Positions 15,601 to 27,033 of a DNA stretch of 64,000 bases are shown piece after piece. The notes beneath the pieces were generated by a model. That model saw nothing but the letters and a program-made list of their open reading frames with translations, had not been told where the DNA came from and did not search any database. Source of the DNA: Lyophyllum atratum. Its lineage: Eukaryota > Basidiomycota > Agaricomycetes > Agaricales > Lyophyllaceae. The translations under genes were made by a program, and so were the position numbers. The stretch spans positions 87,868 to 151,867 of the forward strand of contig JACGCN010000070.1 of NCBI GenBank assembly GCA_014905825.1, read 5' to 3'. Position 1 is the first letter of the stretch, and each line of letters starts with the position of its first letter.

Positions 15601-16315
15601 AGGTTAGTCAGGCTTCAAGAGAAGACGATGTCTTTCGCCTACGTCGGGCACCATTCTTGGCAGCCTTCGCAAAGTCGAATAGCGTCGGTAAGGTCTGGGA
15701 TAACCTCCTTTTCAGCTACGACGTATTCGTATCGGGAAGTTAGTGTTTCGCGGATGTTGTCGGGAACTATAAACAGATCAATGTTCTCCCATAATACAGA
15801 AAAACATGGCCGCTTACGATTTCTAACGTCTGTTGATGGAATGATTTCGAACTCTTTCTTGACATATGGATCGAACAGACGATTGAAGTAAAAGCGATCA
15901 GGGCGTTTCTTCCAACCAGACAAGTCGGATATTTTATCTCGATGGACCACGTGGCACTTGGCCCTCAGTTGATTGATGTCGCACACTTCCGAAAATATGG
16001 CCGCCAGAAGGAGGCGAGAATCTGCAACTGAACGCTCGCTCACATCCCCTGGACGATAATACCACGCCAGTCGAACACGGGTATATAGATAATTGTCGGC
16101 TTCCGGTCCTTTTGGAACGTCCTCGGGTGGCAGAAATTCCATTATCCGAGCAATTGAATAAGGCGTGCCGTCCCGAACTGCCCAACTCGGTGAACAGTAA
16201 ACATGGTCTGAAAAAAATGTGTCAACCACCTCCTGAAAGCTACGATCAGTCTGAATAGTTCTATACCATTTATCTTGATCTCTTCGCCGTTTTTGAGGAA
16301 GACTCGAGAAGGCAT
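12648..16315 (-). CDS. Snt2-type chromatin regulator (BAH, PHD, SANT, GATA-like zinc finger, ePHD)
   Basis: Large nuclear histone-reader protein. The start ATG at 16315 gives MPSRVFLKNGEEIKIN, spliced to DHVYCSPSWAVRDGTPYSIA: the opening of a BAH domain with intact fold motifs (VRLAWYYRPGDV, HVVHRDKISDL). It is followed by a PHD finger (CEGCQEW ... MRCVQPPL ... WTCAPC), an RGRGRPRKDK AT-hook-like basic patch, and a SANT domain (REWTRDEIAAFEDAIISHG). Next come a GATA-like CxxC...CxxC finger (CAACRTRESPTWW ... CDSCGTGWRKY) and an extended PHD (CLACLKNG..., CSICGKQEGSVIRCSDCNKEYHASCAW). The order matches budding-yeast Snt2, a subunit of the Snt2-Ecm5-Rpd3 complex, and its fission-yeast orthologue in the Lid2 complex. 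At least ten introns; the last exon join I favour gives GGETALQVYCQAYK. Stop at 12648. Confidence 0.85.
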
Positions 16316-17161
16316 GAGAGCTGAGATTGAAAACAATTATGAAGCAGGAAAAATAGCAAATGTTCACAGGACGTGAAAGCGACGAAATCTCGAGCAGTAA
16401 TGATTTGTTAGAGGGTAACCTGAGGAAGGAGCGGCTGCTGGTGCTGTTTCGAGTGAAGGTGAAGGAAAGAAACAAGAGGAGGTGGATTCACACTCCGACG
16501 CCGACTTGTTGGCTCTTGTTGGAAGGTTGCGATCTGCCTTGTTAGTGGCACTGTGCACAGCTGACAGAAGGCGCAGCGTTGAACATTTGGATCTGTTGCC
16601 TGAGTACGTTTTTATCTGGCCGCTGATCCACCCGAACACATCTGTTTCATGGTATAAACCGGGGGTAGCACTCTTCCGCACATTACCGTATTTTAGGTAT
16701 AGAGTCCACGGCGTTCCTCGACTTCTCCTCTCAACCTCCGTCACTTGTCGGTGATCAGGCCGCAGGCGGCTCAGCACTATCATCAGGGCGCAGACGAAAA
16801 TAACATTGACCTCAAGAGTTGATTGCAACGTACATAGCAAGAGTATTTAGATAAACTGTGTGGCGACCTACCCTAGTATTCCATCCCGCCAGTCAGGAAT
16901 TTATGCTGCTGATCGGTCACTTACTGACGTGCAGAACCCTTGGGAGAGTTCCCTGGACGATCCAGGCCCCAGGAGAACATTCCGGAATCCGAAGTCTGTT
17001 CAACTTGTTGTGATGTGTGAGGATGTGTGTGGGCGACTTTATCATTTCATATTCCTGGGTCACATCAAATCTCCTTTTGGTTGGTGCGTGATTCAGCCTC
17101 CGCGACAAGTCGTCACCTCTTCACTCCCTCAGGTCCTTGCCTTCCACAGGCTTGGGTTCTG
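16316..17161. other. Divergent intergenic region (Snt2 / histidine kinase)
   Basis: About 850 bases between two gene starts on opposite strands. Frames such as 16482-16754 (+) carry no recognisable motif. I see no conserved element beyond ordinary promoter-like sequence. Confidence 0.45.
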
Positions 17162-20100
17162 ATGCCTCTCTGGTCGACTCGTGTGCGGACCCCAGGGTAT
17201 AGCTCGTCTATGCGATGGACAGAGGAAGTGGACATGCCCTCCCTCAGACGGACTGGCGAGAAGAGTGGTCCTTCGCATGCGGTAATCCCCAGTCCTGCAA
17301 CTTTTACCGCTCTCGAGGACGGTTTACCTCTGCCGGTACTTCACAATACCGCATCACGTTCTTCAAGTCGTCGCAATAGGAAGTCCGCTCGTGTGGGTGG
17401 CCTAGCAGTCCACTGGGCGAGGTTCAAGCGTCGTGTAGGTACCGGGACAGCCCCCTCAAGTAGTTCTCTGGTTGGAGACAGTGCCGCGGAAAGCAGCAAT
17501 ACGCGCCCAGTGGAGGGCCCCGCGCAGAGTGATACCGATGAGGTCAACGAGGTGGTGGTGGATCGGATATGGTCTGAAGACATCACGAGTTCTATTACCC
17601 ATTCAGAACATGGTGGGAGTCCAGAAAAATCCGGAGGCAGTCACCCCGCTGGGGGTCCAAGCACAAGTGACCACGAAAGTCTGGGACCAGAGGGGTTTTG
17701 GAGTACCCTTACCCCTATAGTTCTTTTGCGTTGGCGAATCTGGCCCGCTATTGTCGAACTCTTCAGCTCCCGTTTCGCAGACGAAAAATCGGAGGTGCAT
17801 TATGCCCAGGTATGACAGCATGCTTTAGAAGCGCTTTGCTCTGATACTTTTCCCGACTTAGGAAAACTGGTTTATCAAAAAGTCCCTTGCACTGTGGTCA
17901 TCGCTCTGGCTTATTCTCAATTGGGTTCTTGGTTGTATCTTTGCCAGGCCTCTATTCCAGGTGTTTGACAAAGTCTTCTACTACGGAGTCAGACCATTCC
18001 CCTTGAAACTTCCGACAGCCCCATTGACCGCATTTTATAGATCGCCCCTGCATTCAGTCTACCTATCATGTACGGACATCCTTTCTTTTGCTGTCCGTAG
18101 CAGCTGATCGATGCTGTGACTTAGTTTCATGGTGATGTACGACTGGCCTCGTGACCGAAGCAATATCTATCAAATGTTTCTCACTATTTCCGTTTGGTGC
18201 TGGTAAGTCTTGGACATCATTTGCAGCCATAGTGCTAACAACGTGCAGGTCGTTTTACTCTATCCTTTTCATGTGAGATCAATTCAAGTTGTCAAGATAT
18301 CGCCTAACAGTTCCTCAGTTATCTATGTCCATTTTATTCAAACGGCCCCCATGTACATCTGAGCTGTCAAGGTCGAGATTTTCTAGGAACATTCTACTAT
18401 ACCACGGTTCCTATGTTTACCTCTCTTTGTTTGCAGACATTTTCTGACTTGACTTCTCCCTTCTCAGGCCTTACAGGCTATAGCTCTTTTTGGCCTCAAA
18501 TTGAACCGGCTACCAGCAGCCATCGGTGCTGGCACCTTCTTCGTCATGTAGGTTTTGAAATCGTATGTGCACCGGCCTTTCTCAACGAACGTGTCAGTAC
18601 ATGTTCTCTGATGATACCTTTGAAGAAAACCTGGGGCAGAAGTATGTACATTTCATTTCTCTAGATCTCGAGAGAAAGAGCTAATCATAGGTGATTTAAG
18701 GCATGATCAACTTCTTCGTATTTCACAGCTGTAAGCACCCTTCTGCTTTCTTAATAATCAAGGACTCTGACATCAGTCTAGTTCTTATCTATGTCCACTA
18801 CATGAGAGAGAGCGTGTGTATTACCAGCCGTCAAGCACGACTGCAGGATATAATTACTGATTCTTCCCCAGTCAGAACGACGCCTTTACACATTGCGGGA
18901 TCAGCTAAAAATACAATATAAGGTAATACCTATGGACAATGGTACGCTGTAGACATAGTATTCACGGCACCTAACACTTCAGGCAACCCAGAAGGCACAA
19001 GTGAACGAGCGGAAGGCGGCAGAGTCGAAGCGGCGGCTTACCTCGTAAGCTACCATTGTGATATCATTTCCCAATTATTCTGATGGTTGTTGCAGATATG
19101 TCTTCCATGATAAGTTTTAAATCCTTATAAAAATTGACCTCTTCCGACCTCCTCCGCCAATACAGGTGCGAGTGCCATTGAACACTGCCCGTGAGTCAAT
19201 ACCTCTGGGGCATGTACACTTCATTTATTGAACATTCTTTAGTCCTAGCAGTGCAAAATATGGAAGCGTCTGGAACTGTCGCCAAAGAGCAGGAAATTGA
19301 ATTTAATGCTCTTGAAGGCAGCCTTAGCATGATGTCGAAAGGTTGTTTTCTCTTTTTTGTGTGTGTGATGAGTATACTAATGTACCGAGAACACAGTTTT
19401 AAATGATGTCCTGGATTTGTAAGTTGACAATTTATGTGTCTTCGGTCACGTCGCTTAGTGTCCATATTTCTTCCAGCAATCGGATGGATAGTGGAAAATT
19501 CGAGTCCGCATTTAGAGTCAGCCTGCTTCACCATTGCTCGCCTGCATCGGTCTAATATTTCTTTGCTCACAGCCGTATGGATTTCATCAAGTCATGCGAT
19601 CGTTGTTCATCCCCCTCCGGCTGACTACCAATGCCCGTGGCCTCGAATTGGAGACCGATCTCGATCCTAGGATTGACCAGGTAGCGCGACGTGCGGCCTA
19701 CGAGGCTATGGGCGAAAGCCAGGAGGCGATCAATAAGCATATGTTTGATCACCCCGATGTTGAAGGTGTTGTAATTGGCGATGAGTCGAGGTTGAGGCAG
19801 ATAATCACCAATCTCGCTAGGTATGGCAATCCAAGTCTATTTCTATCACCTATTGAATTATCTGGCTCTAGTAATGCATGCAAATTTACACCTGCAGGCG
19901 GCAAGCTGACCATAAAGACCAAGCTGGTAATGCCAGCAAGCTTCAACACCCCAGGTGCGCCGTCAACCAGCGATTCCACGAACGGGAACCTCGTTGCCAA
20001 CGGGTACCCTCCGCTTTCTGCGACATATCTCCATCAACATAACAATGAGAGCAAACCAGCGTTAGCTATGGAATGGATTGTGGTTCGCATTGAAGTGACC

Positions 20101-21718
20101 GACACTGGATACGGGATCAAGCCTCGGGATCTCATCCAGAACAAATTGTTCTGTGAGCTCTACATTTGCATCTCTCGACACACGCGTGCTGATTATCCTT
20201 ATACAGCTGCATTCAATCAAACGGAGCAGGGAAGACAGCAAGGTTAGTAAACCATGTTTTCCTGTTGCTCTACCTGACACCTTTTTGTTATAGGCGGGAA
20301 AGGCACAGGCTTAGGTTTAGCATTAGTACGACAAATTGTTAAGCTTAGTGGCGGTCGGCTTGGCGTCCTTTCCAAGGTCAACGAAGGGTCTACGTTCTGG
20401 GTTGAGCTGCCCCTTGGAGTTGGGCGCAAAACTCTGGTTCATTCCAATCCAGACGAGAACTTCAACACGCAATCAGAAGGCGGCTCGCAGACTACAACGG
20501 ACATTGAAAAAGTCCGCATCGCTGCTGGAACGAAAAGTTCGGTGCCCGTATCGATGAGTAATAGCTTGACAATGGCAGTCGACGAGGCGGCACTCAGAGC
20601 GTCCCAGACGCCGTCACAGTCAGCTCGATCCAGCTCTGCTATGCAGACTCTCATGGAACAAGGTCGGGAAGCATTCTATATCAATAACCAGCTACTCAAT
20701 TGGCCCTTTAGGTGGCCGAGTGGAGTTGATTCTCCAGCGACACGGCTCTCACTCTCCTGTACTCACACCAGAATTGGATATCTTTGAACCTGACACGGCT
20801 TCACAGTCTACAAGTGGTAGCGTGGTACGGCCACCTACATTACATTCCGGGTCATCAGCATCTACCACTAGGCAACTGCCGCGTCCAACTTACGTCGCTC
20901 TACCCAGCCCGCGGTCATTCGCCATGGACGCAAATCCAACTTCGAATTCCACGAATTCCTACCGCTCCGACCAATCTTCATCGTGCTCTCCGCTGACACA
21001 GTTTGATTCTGCCTATACTCGGGGAAGTCCTTCATCTTCGACTCCGGCGATCAGCATAGAGCCAGGACTACCCGTCTTGGTGGTCGACGATGACCCCCTC
21101 ACACGAACGCTCATGAAACGTATTCTGACGCGGCTCGGTTGTCAAGTTTCGACTGCCGAGAATGGCGAAGTCGCTCTCGAAATGATTTTAGGGCCCAAAG
21201 GCTTGTATGCCCTTACACCCTCCAGTGAGGCTTCTGGGAACCTTGGTCCAATCCTGGAACAAGAAAGGGATGAGCAGGAATACACGGCGGAAGGGAAGTA
21301 TGCTGTTATATTCTTGGATAATCAGATGCCGGTGTTGTCTGGCCTCAAGGCAGTGGAGAAGTTGCGAGAACTTGGGAGGAAAGACCTCATTGTGGGCGTC
21401 ACAGGTTAGTTCTAGTTGGTCCCCCGCTGCCATTTTACTGACGTGAGGACTCGGACAGGTAACGCGCTGCTGACTGGTGAGTCCTGGGCCATCTCTACCC
21501 GTGCCTTCTTTTGACATTGCCACTTAGACCAACAAGAGTATCTTGAGGCTGGTGTTGATCGGTATATTTTCTGTCCATCATAGGATATCAACTTATATTG
21601 ACATTCTGACGTTCTGTCTAGTGTCTTGACGAAACCTGTTCTAGAACGGAGTCTCAGAGACATTCTAGTTCTGGCAGATGAACGAAGAAAATCATATCCG
21701 TTGGACTCACTTTCATAG
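17162..21718 (+). CDS. Membrane-anchored hybrid histidine kinase
   Basis: Two-component phosphorelay sensor. A hydrophilic Ser-rich N-terminus (about 200 aa) precedes several hydrophobic segments (e.g. SLWLILNWVLGCIFA, MFLTISVWCWSFYSILF, AIALFGLKLNRLPAAIGAG) with the feel of a multi-span membrane sensor. A coiled stretch with ATQKAQVNERKAAESKRR leads into the HisKA H-box SYVFHEVRVPLNTALLAV. HATPase motifs follow: N box NLASNACKFTPAGG, G1 DTGYGI, G2 GKGTGLGLAL. A low-complexity linker precedes a receiver domain with LVVDDDPLTRTLMKR, phospho-acceptor Asp in FLDNQMP, and the Lys in LTKP. More than fifteen short introns are needed. The H-box is split over exons of 14 nt (19096-19109) and 27 nt (19164-19190), separated by an AT-AC intron. 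Start is uncertain: ATGs at 17162, 17210 and 17234 are in frame and an earlier exon is possible. The specific hybrid-kinase group is not assigned. Confidence 0.85.
19096..19109 (+). other. 14-nt micro-exon of the histidine kinase H-box
   Basis: This exon encodes most of S-Y-V-F-H and the first base of the Glu codon. It is bounded by TTGCAG upstream and ATAAGT downstream. Reading phase enters after two bases of the Ser codon and leaves after one base of the Glu codon, giving the conserved SYVFHE. Confidence 0.75.
19110..19163 (+). other. Probable AT-AC intron (54 nt, U2-type) in the histidine kinase gene
   Basis: The intron begins ATAAGT and ends CAATAC. Removing exactly these 54 bases joins TTCCATG to AGGTGCGAGTG and restores the invariant HisKA sequence HEVRVPLNTA. 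The 5' site is a GTAAGT-like U2 site with A at position 1, not the U12 ATATCCTT type. TTGAC at 19134-19138 is a plausible branch site. The only GT nearby (19114) would give a frameshift and an immediate stop. Confidence 0.72.
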
Positions 21719-21991
21719 TGTACTATTTTTATTTCAGGGCTTTAGGGAACACGGACATCTATATACGTATCAGGGTCTTCCACCATACCCTTCATTGCAT
21801 GGTTTCTTTTTGGGTTGTAGAGGATGGACCGTTAGTTGTAGGAGAAGTAGTATAGCAACACATATATCTACCCATTGTATTCTTGCATTGTCTTCTGGCC
21901 AGCAGGCGAGGTGCTTATCCGAACGTCGGATATAGCCGAACATTGCGTTCCCTGAATAAGACCACCCTTTACAACTTACCACCCCAACGCT

Positions 21992-24091
21992 ATGACCGTA
22001 CCAGACGCGCCTTCTCAACTCCCAATGCCCCGCGAGAACTCCCCGCCTCCGAGCCCCCCGTCTCCCAACCCAGGTCCGTTTATTTCCTTGCCACGCTTGC
22101 CCACACACCCTGGTGTTTAGCTATCCGATCTAGATACTGTACTCTCTAGAAAACGAGAGCGAGAGGTCTCCGTTGAGCCAGTCAGCACTCCTAGATCATT
22201 AACGGTTCGTATTTTTCTGGTATGGTTCTTCTTGCCCCCAGCACTCAGACACCAGTGTCCTCACAGGACGCCGATGCACTGCGGGAACACAAGGAAACAC
22301 GCACCCCTGCAAAGAAGAATCGGACGCAATTAGGCACCACTGTAGAAGAAGACGACAGCGGCTCTCGTTCCAGATCGAATTCTGGATCCCCTCCTCAGAA
22401 CGCCTCGCCACCGCAGGAGATGAAGATGAGGGTGCGGCAAATTAGCCAGGGTGTTGAGGACATTAGTTGGCGGAACATGAGAGCAGTCACACCCGATAGG
22501 GATATTGAGGTTGATCCGGCCTCCACACCCATTGCTAGCAGGGACAGAAAGGAAGAGGCGGCCCCGACAAACGAGCCAGCGGACCATGAGGGTGAGTAAA
22601 TTCTAAGCATCTCGTGATTCCGTAACCTTACTTCAGGGCGTTACCAAAGCATTAATGTCTGCGGTCCCGCCAGAAACTGCGGACTTGGAGACTGGAGATA
22701 AGAACCTGAAGCGCAAGTTCCTGGAACGTGGAACCAGTCAAGGTCCACAAGATAGTAACGATGCTGCCTCAATGCCTTCGGAGCCTCTCAAGAGACTTCG
22801 AGATGATCCCGAGAAAGACGATAACCCGCGAGAAACCAAACGACCTTCGCCACCGCCTGAACCGAAGTCGCCCAAGTCATCGAAGAAGTCACCTCCGACC
22901 ACGACTCCGAAGCTTGTAAATATTGCACTTACACATCTCTTCCTATTACTAAATGACTCCACTTCTAGAGTGGATTTATGGCATACGCGTCGACGAGCTC
23001 TCCCTTCGCCTCTGTTAAAGGCCAAAACATCTTCTCATCCAATAAGGCGGCTTCGCCTCCTCCCCTTGCCAATCAAACGCCTACAGCACCTATTCCAACA
23101 TTTGGTTTCAGCTCAGCTGAAGCTTCGGGCTCTTCGTCTATGTCTATGTCTACGCCTGCTGTGAAGCGCTCCGGTTTCGAAGCGTTTGCTTCCTCTGCGT
23201 CGCCATTTGCGTCCGCCTCTCGTTCCAAGTCGCCTGTCTTGTCATCAGCTTCCAAACTCAGCCGCAACAAATCACCACCCCGGCGTGGCGGTTCGGCCAA
23301 CTCCAATGCCTTCTCGTCGTACGCTGCCGGGGTCCACAGCTTCGCTATTCCACCCCAGAAGCGGGTACGGGCGGGCTCACCTAGCAGCTCCTCCCGCAGC
23401 TCTGTGGAGCGGACCCCGGGTATCAGTGTCTTCGGCTCTAACGGAGCAGCGTCCGATAGCGGAGCTGAGGACGAGAAAGAGGATAGAGGCAGCTTCGGTG
23501 AAAGGCTGAGGGCTGGCAAGGATGACGAAGACGATGGGAAAAGTGACGAAGAGGCTAAGTATATGTTGACGGAACAAGATTGTAGGTCCCCTCAACGCAT
23601 ATGTGGGATGATACTGACGTTTTGCGTTAGTGCTCACCGGAGAGGAAGATGAACAAACTGTTCATCAAGTACGAGGGAAACTATTCTCCCTTGTCGGCGG
23701 AAATCAGTGGAAAGAACGAGGAACTGGGACATTGAAGCTAAATGTGAAGCGCTTAGACGGGAGTGGGGCCCGCTTAGGTATGTCGCCTACTCTATGCCAG
23801 CGGTGTGGTTTTTGACCTGGGTGAACCAGTAATGCGGAAAGAAGCAGTTTACACCTTGCTGCTGAATGTCACTCTATTCAACGGGATGCGTTGCTCGCTC
23901 GCTCAAGACCCTCGATATCTGAGATTTAGTGTCATCGAAGAGGGAACCACAACGCACTACAACTTGAGGGTTAGTTCATCTCCGTTTTTCTTCTGGAATT
24001 TCCATTCAAGTGTTCTTTCATACAGCTTGCGAGCGCAAAAATTGCGAAGGAACTGCTGGAGGAGATCAATGCCAATATACCCTCCGTTTGA
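21992..24091 (+). CDS. Ran-binding protein of the RanBP3/Yrb2/Hba1 type
   Basis: Nuclear Ran-GTP-binding cofactor, expected to assist exportin-1 cargo export. The C-terminal ~130 residues form a RanBD1 domain: LLTGEEDEQTVHQVRGKLF, SLVGGNQWKERGTGTLKLNV, then LLLNVTLFNGM and a late LRFSVIEEG. The first ~400 residues are low complexity, rich in Ser/Pro/Lys, with clusters of basic residues (e.g. RKRERE, LKRKF) that could be nuclear localisation signals. They also include FG-like and FAS repeats (PIPTFGFSS, SPFASAS) resembling Yrb2/RanBP3. Exon 1 begins at the ATG at 21992 and at least seven short introns follow; the last exon ends NIPSV then TGA at 24089. It lies 273 bases behind the histidine kinase on the same strand, which does not suggest a shared function. 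Confidence 0.85.
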
Positions 24092-24509
24092 AGTTCTGAA
24101 TGATGGTTACTTTCAACATTCGGTGTAACCGTTGTCGACTTGTCCTTATGCTCGACTAATACTTACTTACATTTTTACTTCATCTTCTTATGGTTTCTAA
24201 ATTGCATCATTATTGTACTTCCTATTGAGACCTGTGATTAGGTGCCGGAACATGGATGAAATACATTTCTTTTCCGGGGTCCACGTTCGCTTGAGGGCCG
24301 AGAAACGTTCTCACGGTTCAATGATTCTCCTTTCACCACGCCAGCGCATTCTCCGAGTCCCTTGCGCCCATCAAGCGGCAGGACGTCCTGCATACACATA
24401 CACGTTCTTTGCTTATGCTCAATGTGAGTAGAACTACTTGGTGGCGCCGCGTTGCTCAAGCTGACGTATTCAGCGGTCCCAGCTTGACCTGTAGCCCGTT
24501 GCTTAACTT
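24092..24509. other. Intergenic spacer
   Basis: About 420 bases between two genes on the same strand. AT-rich at the left (polyadenylation region of the Ran-binding gene) and otherwise without recognisable features. Confidence 0.5.
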
Positions 24510-25726
24510 ATGGACAACCCTTTCATCTACGGCGGCTTAGCACTATTCAGCGGAATCGCATTGTCCGTGAGTGCTCCGTTATCAAACATCTCATCGGCTC
24601 AGCCGCATCTTCCATGATGAGCACCCTTTCATCCTTGTTCTTCGAGTCACGGGCCACCTTCACAGGTGTGCGCTGTGACGAGGACGACACACTTGGGTCA
24701 GGGTTCATACCCCTGCACTGAACTCCATCTTTTCATTCACTTCCAGGACTTACAGATTGCTGATTACTCCCAGTTGTATCTAGCGTTGGTCTTCTGGTCA
24801 CCCTCGCCAATAATCACACACAGCTCGGAGAAAAAATACCGCTCACATGCCTCCCCGAAAACACCCCTTCCACTAACTCGCCTCACGGAACCTAGCTCCG
24901 TTGACCTCACCATAGTCGTCCCTGCGTACAATGAGACTGAGAGACTGCCGATCATGATGGCCTCCGCCGTCGCGCATCTGGCATCGCAGAAGAGCCGTAC
25001 TTTTGAAATTCTCATCGTGGATGACGGTTCCACGGACGGCACCTCCGCGACAGCACTCAAGCTTGCGGCCAAATACCCCAAATGTAATATCAAAGTCGTG
25101 ACGCTAGAGAAGAATATTGGGAAAGGAGGGGCCGTGCGACATGGAATGTTGTACTCGAGTGGAGAGCGCATGTTGATGGCTGATGCTGACGGCGCGAGTC
25201 GCGTCGAGGATTTGGAAGCCTTGTGGAAAACTATGGATGGCCTGGTGCCCAAGAACGAACCTGCGGTGGTTGTCGGAAGCCGCGCACATCTCGTCAAGTC
25301 GGAGGCAGTAGTCAAAGTACGTGAAGCACGGTCTTTCTCATCTCTCTATGCTCTGACGATCACTGGCAGCGCTCCTTCCTTCGCAACATCCTGATGTACG
25401 GTCTCCACACCATTCTCCGCATCGTTGGCGTCGGACACATCCGCGACACACAGTGCGGCTTCAAGCTGTTTTCACGAGCGGCGGCACAGCAAATATTTCC
25501 AGCACAACACCTTCCTACATGGATATTTGACGTCGAGCTCCTCCTTCTAGCTAAGCAGCTACACATTCCCGTTGCAGAGGTTCCTATTGAGTGGCACGAG
25601 GTGGCGGGAAGCAAACTGAACGTGATGACGGGTTCATTACAAATGCTACGGGACTTGTTGATCGTCAGGTCGAATCATCTGCTGGGCCGATGGACGGCTA
25701 CTCCGGCGAAGAGAAAGTCGGACTAG
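24510..25726 (+). CDS. ALG5: Dolichyl-phosphate beta-glucosyltransferase (Alg5)
   Basis: Makes dolichyl-phosphate-glucose from UDP-glucose and dolichyl phosphate on the cytosolic face of the ER, feeding the last steps of N-glycan precursor assembly. Three exons (24510..24566, 24774..25316, 25370..25726) join in frame to 318 aa, a normal size for the family. The N-terminus is a hydrophobic anchor split by the 207-nt first intron (IYGGLALFSGIALS / LYLALVFW). A GT2 catalytic domain follows: DLTIVVPAYNETERLP, DDGSTDGT, NIGKGGAVRHGM, DXD-type MADADGA, VVGSRAHL. The family block RDTQCGFKLFSRAAAQ and a late WHEVAGSKLNV are present. The frame is complete and the gene looks functional. The unusually long intron 1 contains further potential splice sites. 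Confidence 0.93.
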
Positions 25727-26152
25727 AGTGTACTTGGATTGGATGTACGTATCTTCATAATGGAATTAGACTATTTCCTCGCATTTTCAGGTCTGAAATG
25801 CACAAAAACGACTGCGTCCTTTCGCCTTCGAGTTACCATCTCGTCTGCAATATGGCGAAATAAGAGACGCCCGCGAGCTCCCTCAAGCCAGTACGAGATG
25901 GCGCTTGGTCTTGAATGTCTTATGGCGGACTGCCCTTTGCGAAATACTTATGCGGTCTCCTCTACCGAGGGTATTTACACATCCTCGCACTCGATGTTCG
26001 TCAGGAACACGATGATGTAATATTCTCAACCTCATATCCCTCAATCTATATCCCTGAAGGGCCTGATAACAACAGCAGCGTGATGTGGATGGTCAATACA
26101 ATTCAATATATCTTCCATCGTTGGGGACGGTCAAGACATGGATCCAGACCCC
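25727..26152. other. Convergent 3' spacer
   Basis: About 425 bases between the stops of ALG5 (+) and the unknown gene (-). I see no coding potential; short frames here are extensions of neighbouring sequence. Confidence 0.5.
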
Positions 26153-27033
26153 TTACACGTTAGTAAGAAATTTCCTCACTTTGTCCCTGCGGACGTGGAG
26201 CCCATCGCCTAGCAAAATACCGAAATCGTCGTTGTAGAAGAGGATGAGGTGATTGATCTCGTCGTTGCTATACTTCCCAGGGTGTGGGTTGAAGTTCGGG
26301 GGTGCATGTCCAATCAAAAGCCCGTCATTAAGGGAGGCTAAGGTAGCTTGTATGGCCGTTGTTTGAGCAATGGCTCGCGCAAGAGTAAGCCCATCACCCT
26401 TGATCTGCTCTCCGATAATGACATATAACGCATAAGACAGGAAACAGGGGATTCAATCTGAACGCACCGTTTTCAAGCGCGCATTGTATGCCTTCTCTGG
26501 CGTGTATTGACTGCTTAAGCTGTTTTGCCTGGTGATGCGGTCATTTTCCTGCTTTGCTTCCATGACGTTGACTCTATGGAACATTGCTTCCATCTGACCA
26601 GAAAATTCGAGGAGGCGTCGGTTGATGCTCGCCGCATAAAGATCGCCAGTAGATGGAAACGCCGCATTGGCGTCTGAGCTCAGATCAGTTAGGAGATAGT
26701 ATTCGAAGAATCTGATCAACGTACGAGCCATCTGAATCGCACGGACTCGTAGATCTGCGAACCTGACAACATCATCTGTGACTTGGGGTTCTGTTTCCCT
26801 AGCTAACGAATGATAAGTATGTTAATGGTCCAATGATATGATATTCGCGTACCTTTAATGGCTCTCAGCGCTGCTGCGACACTCTCCGCGTCTGATAGAT
26901 CACTAGCGCGTATAGGTGCACTGACTGGGATGCCTTCATTCAAGATGACGTGGCCAAGAGTATCTGGAAGCTCAGGGAACGTCTGTTTTATGCTTCTTAT
27001 CGCATGTACGTAGCGAGGAAGAGGAGCAGACAT
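26153..27033 (-). CDS. Unknown soluble 255-aa protein
   Basis: I do not recognise the family. Three exons on the minus strand (27033..26853, 26802..26468, 26404..26153) join in frame to 255 aa with clean GT-AG introns, so it is very likely real. The start is MSAPLPRYVHAIRSIKQTFP; the CTG/TTG further upstream is not an ATG. The middle has an amphipathic helical look (SINRRLLEFSGQMEAMFHRV, NVMEAKQENDRITRQNS). The C-terminus reads GLLIGHAPPNFNPHPGKYSN and HLILFYNDDFGILLGDGLHV before LTNV. No signal peptide, membrane span or metal-binding motif is visible. It sits at the edge of the accessory-looking 26-34 kb region, convergent with ALG5. Probably a lineage-restricted basidiomycete protein. Confidence 0.7.

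Noticed and set aside
19096..19170. GT-AG intron from GTTTTA (19114) to ACAG (19165) in the histidine kinase
   Set aside because: It would keep 18 nt, shift the frame and reach TGA in the next exon, destroying the H-box; the AT-AC reading restores the full motif.
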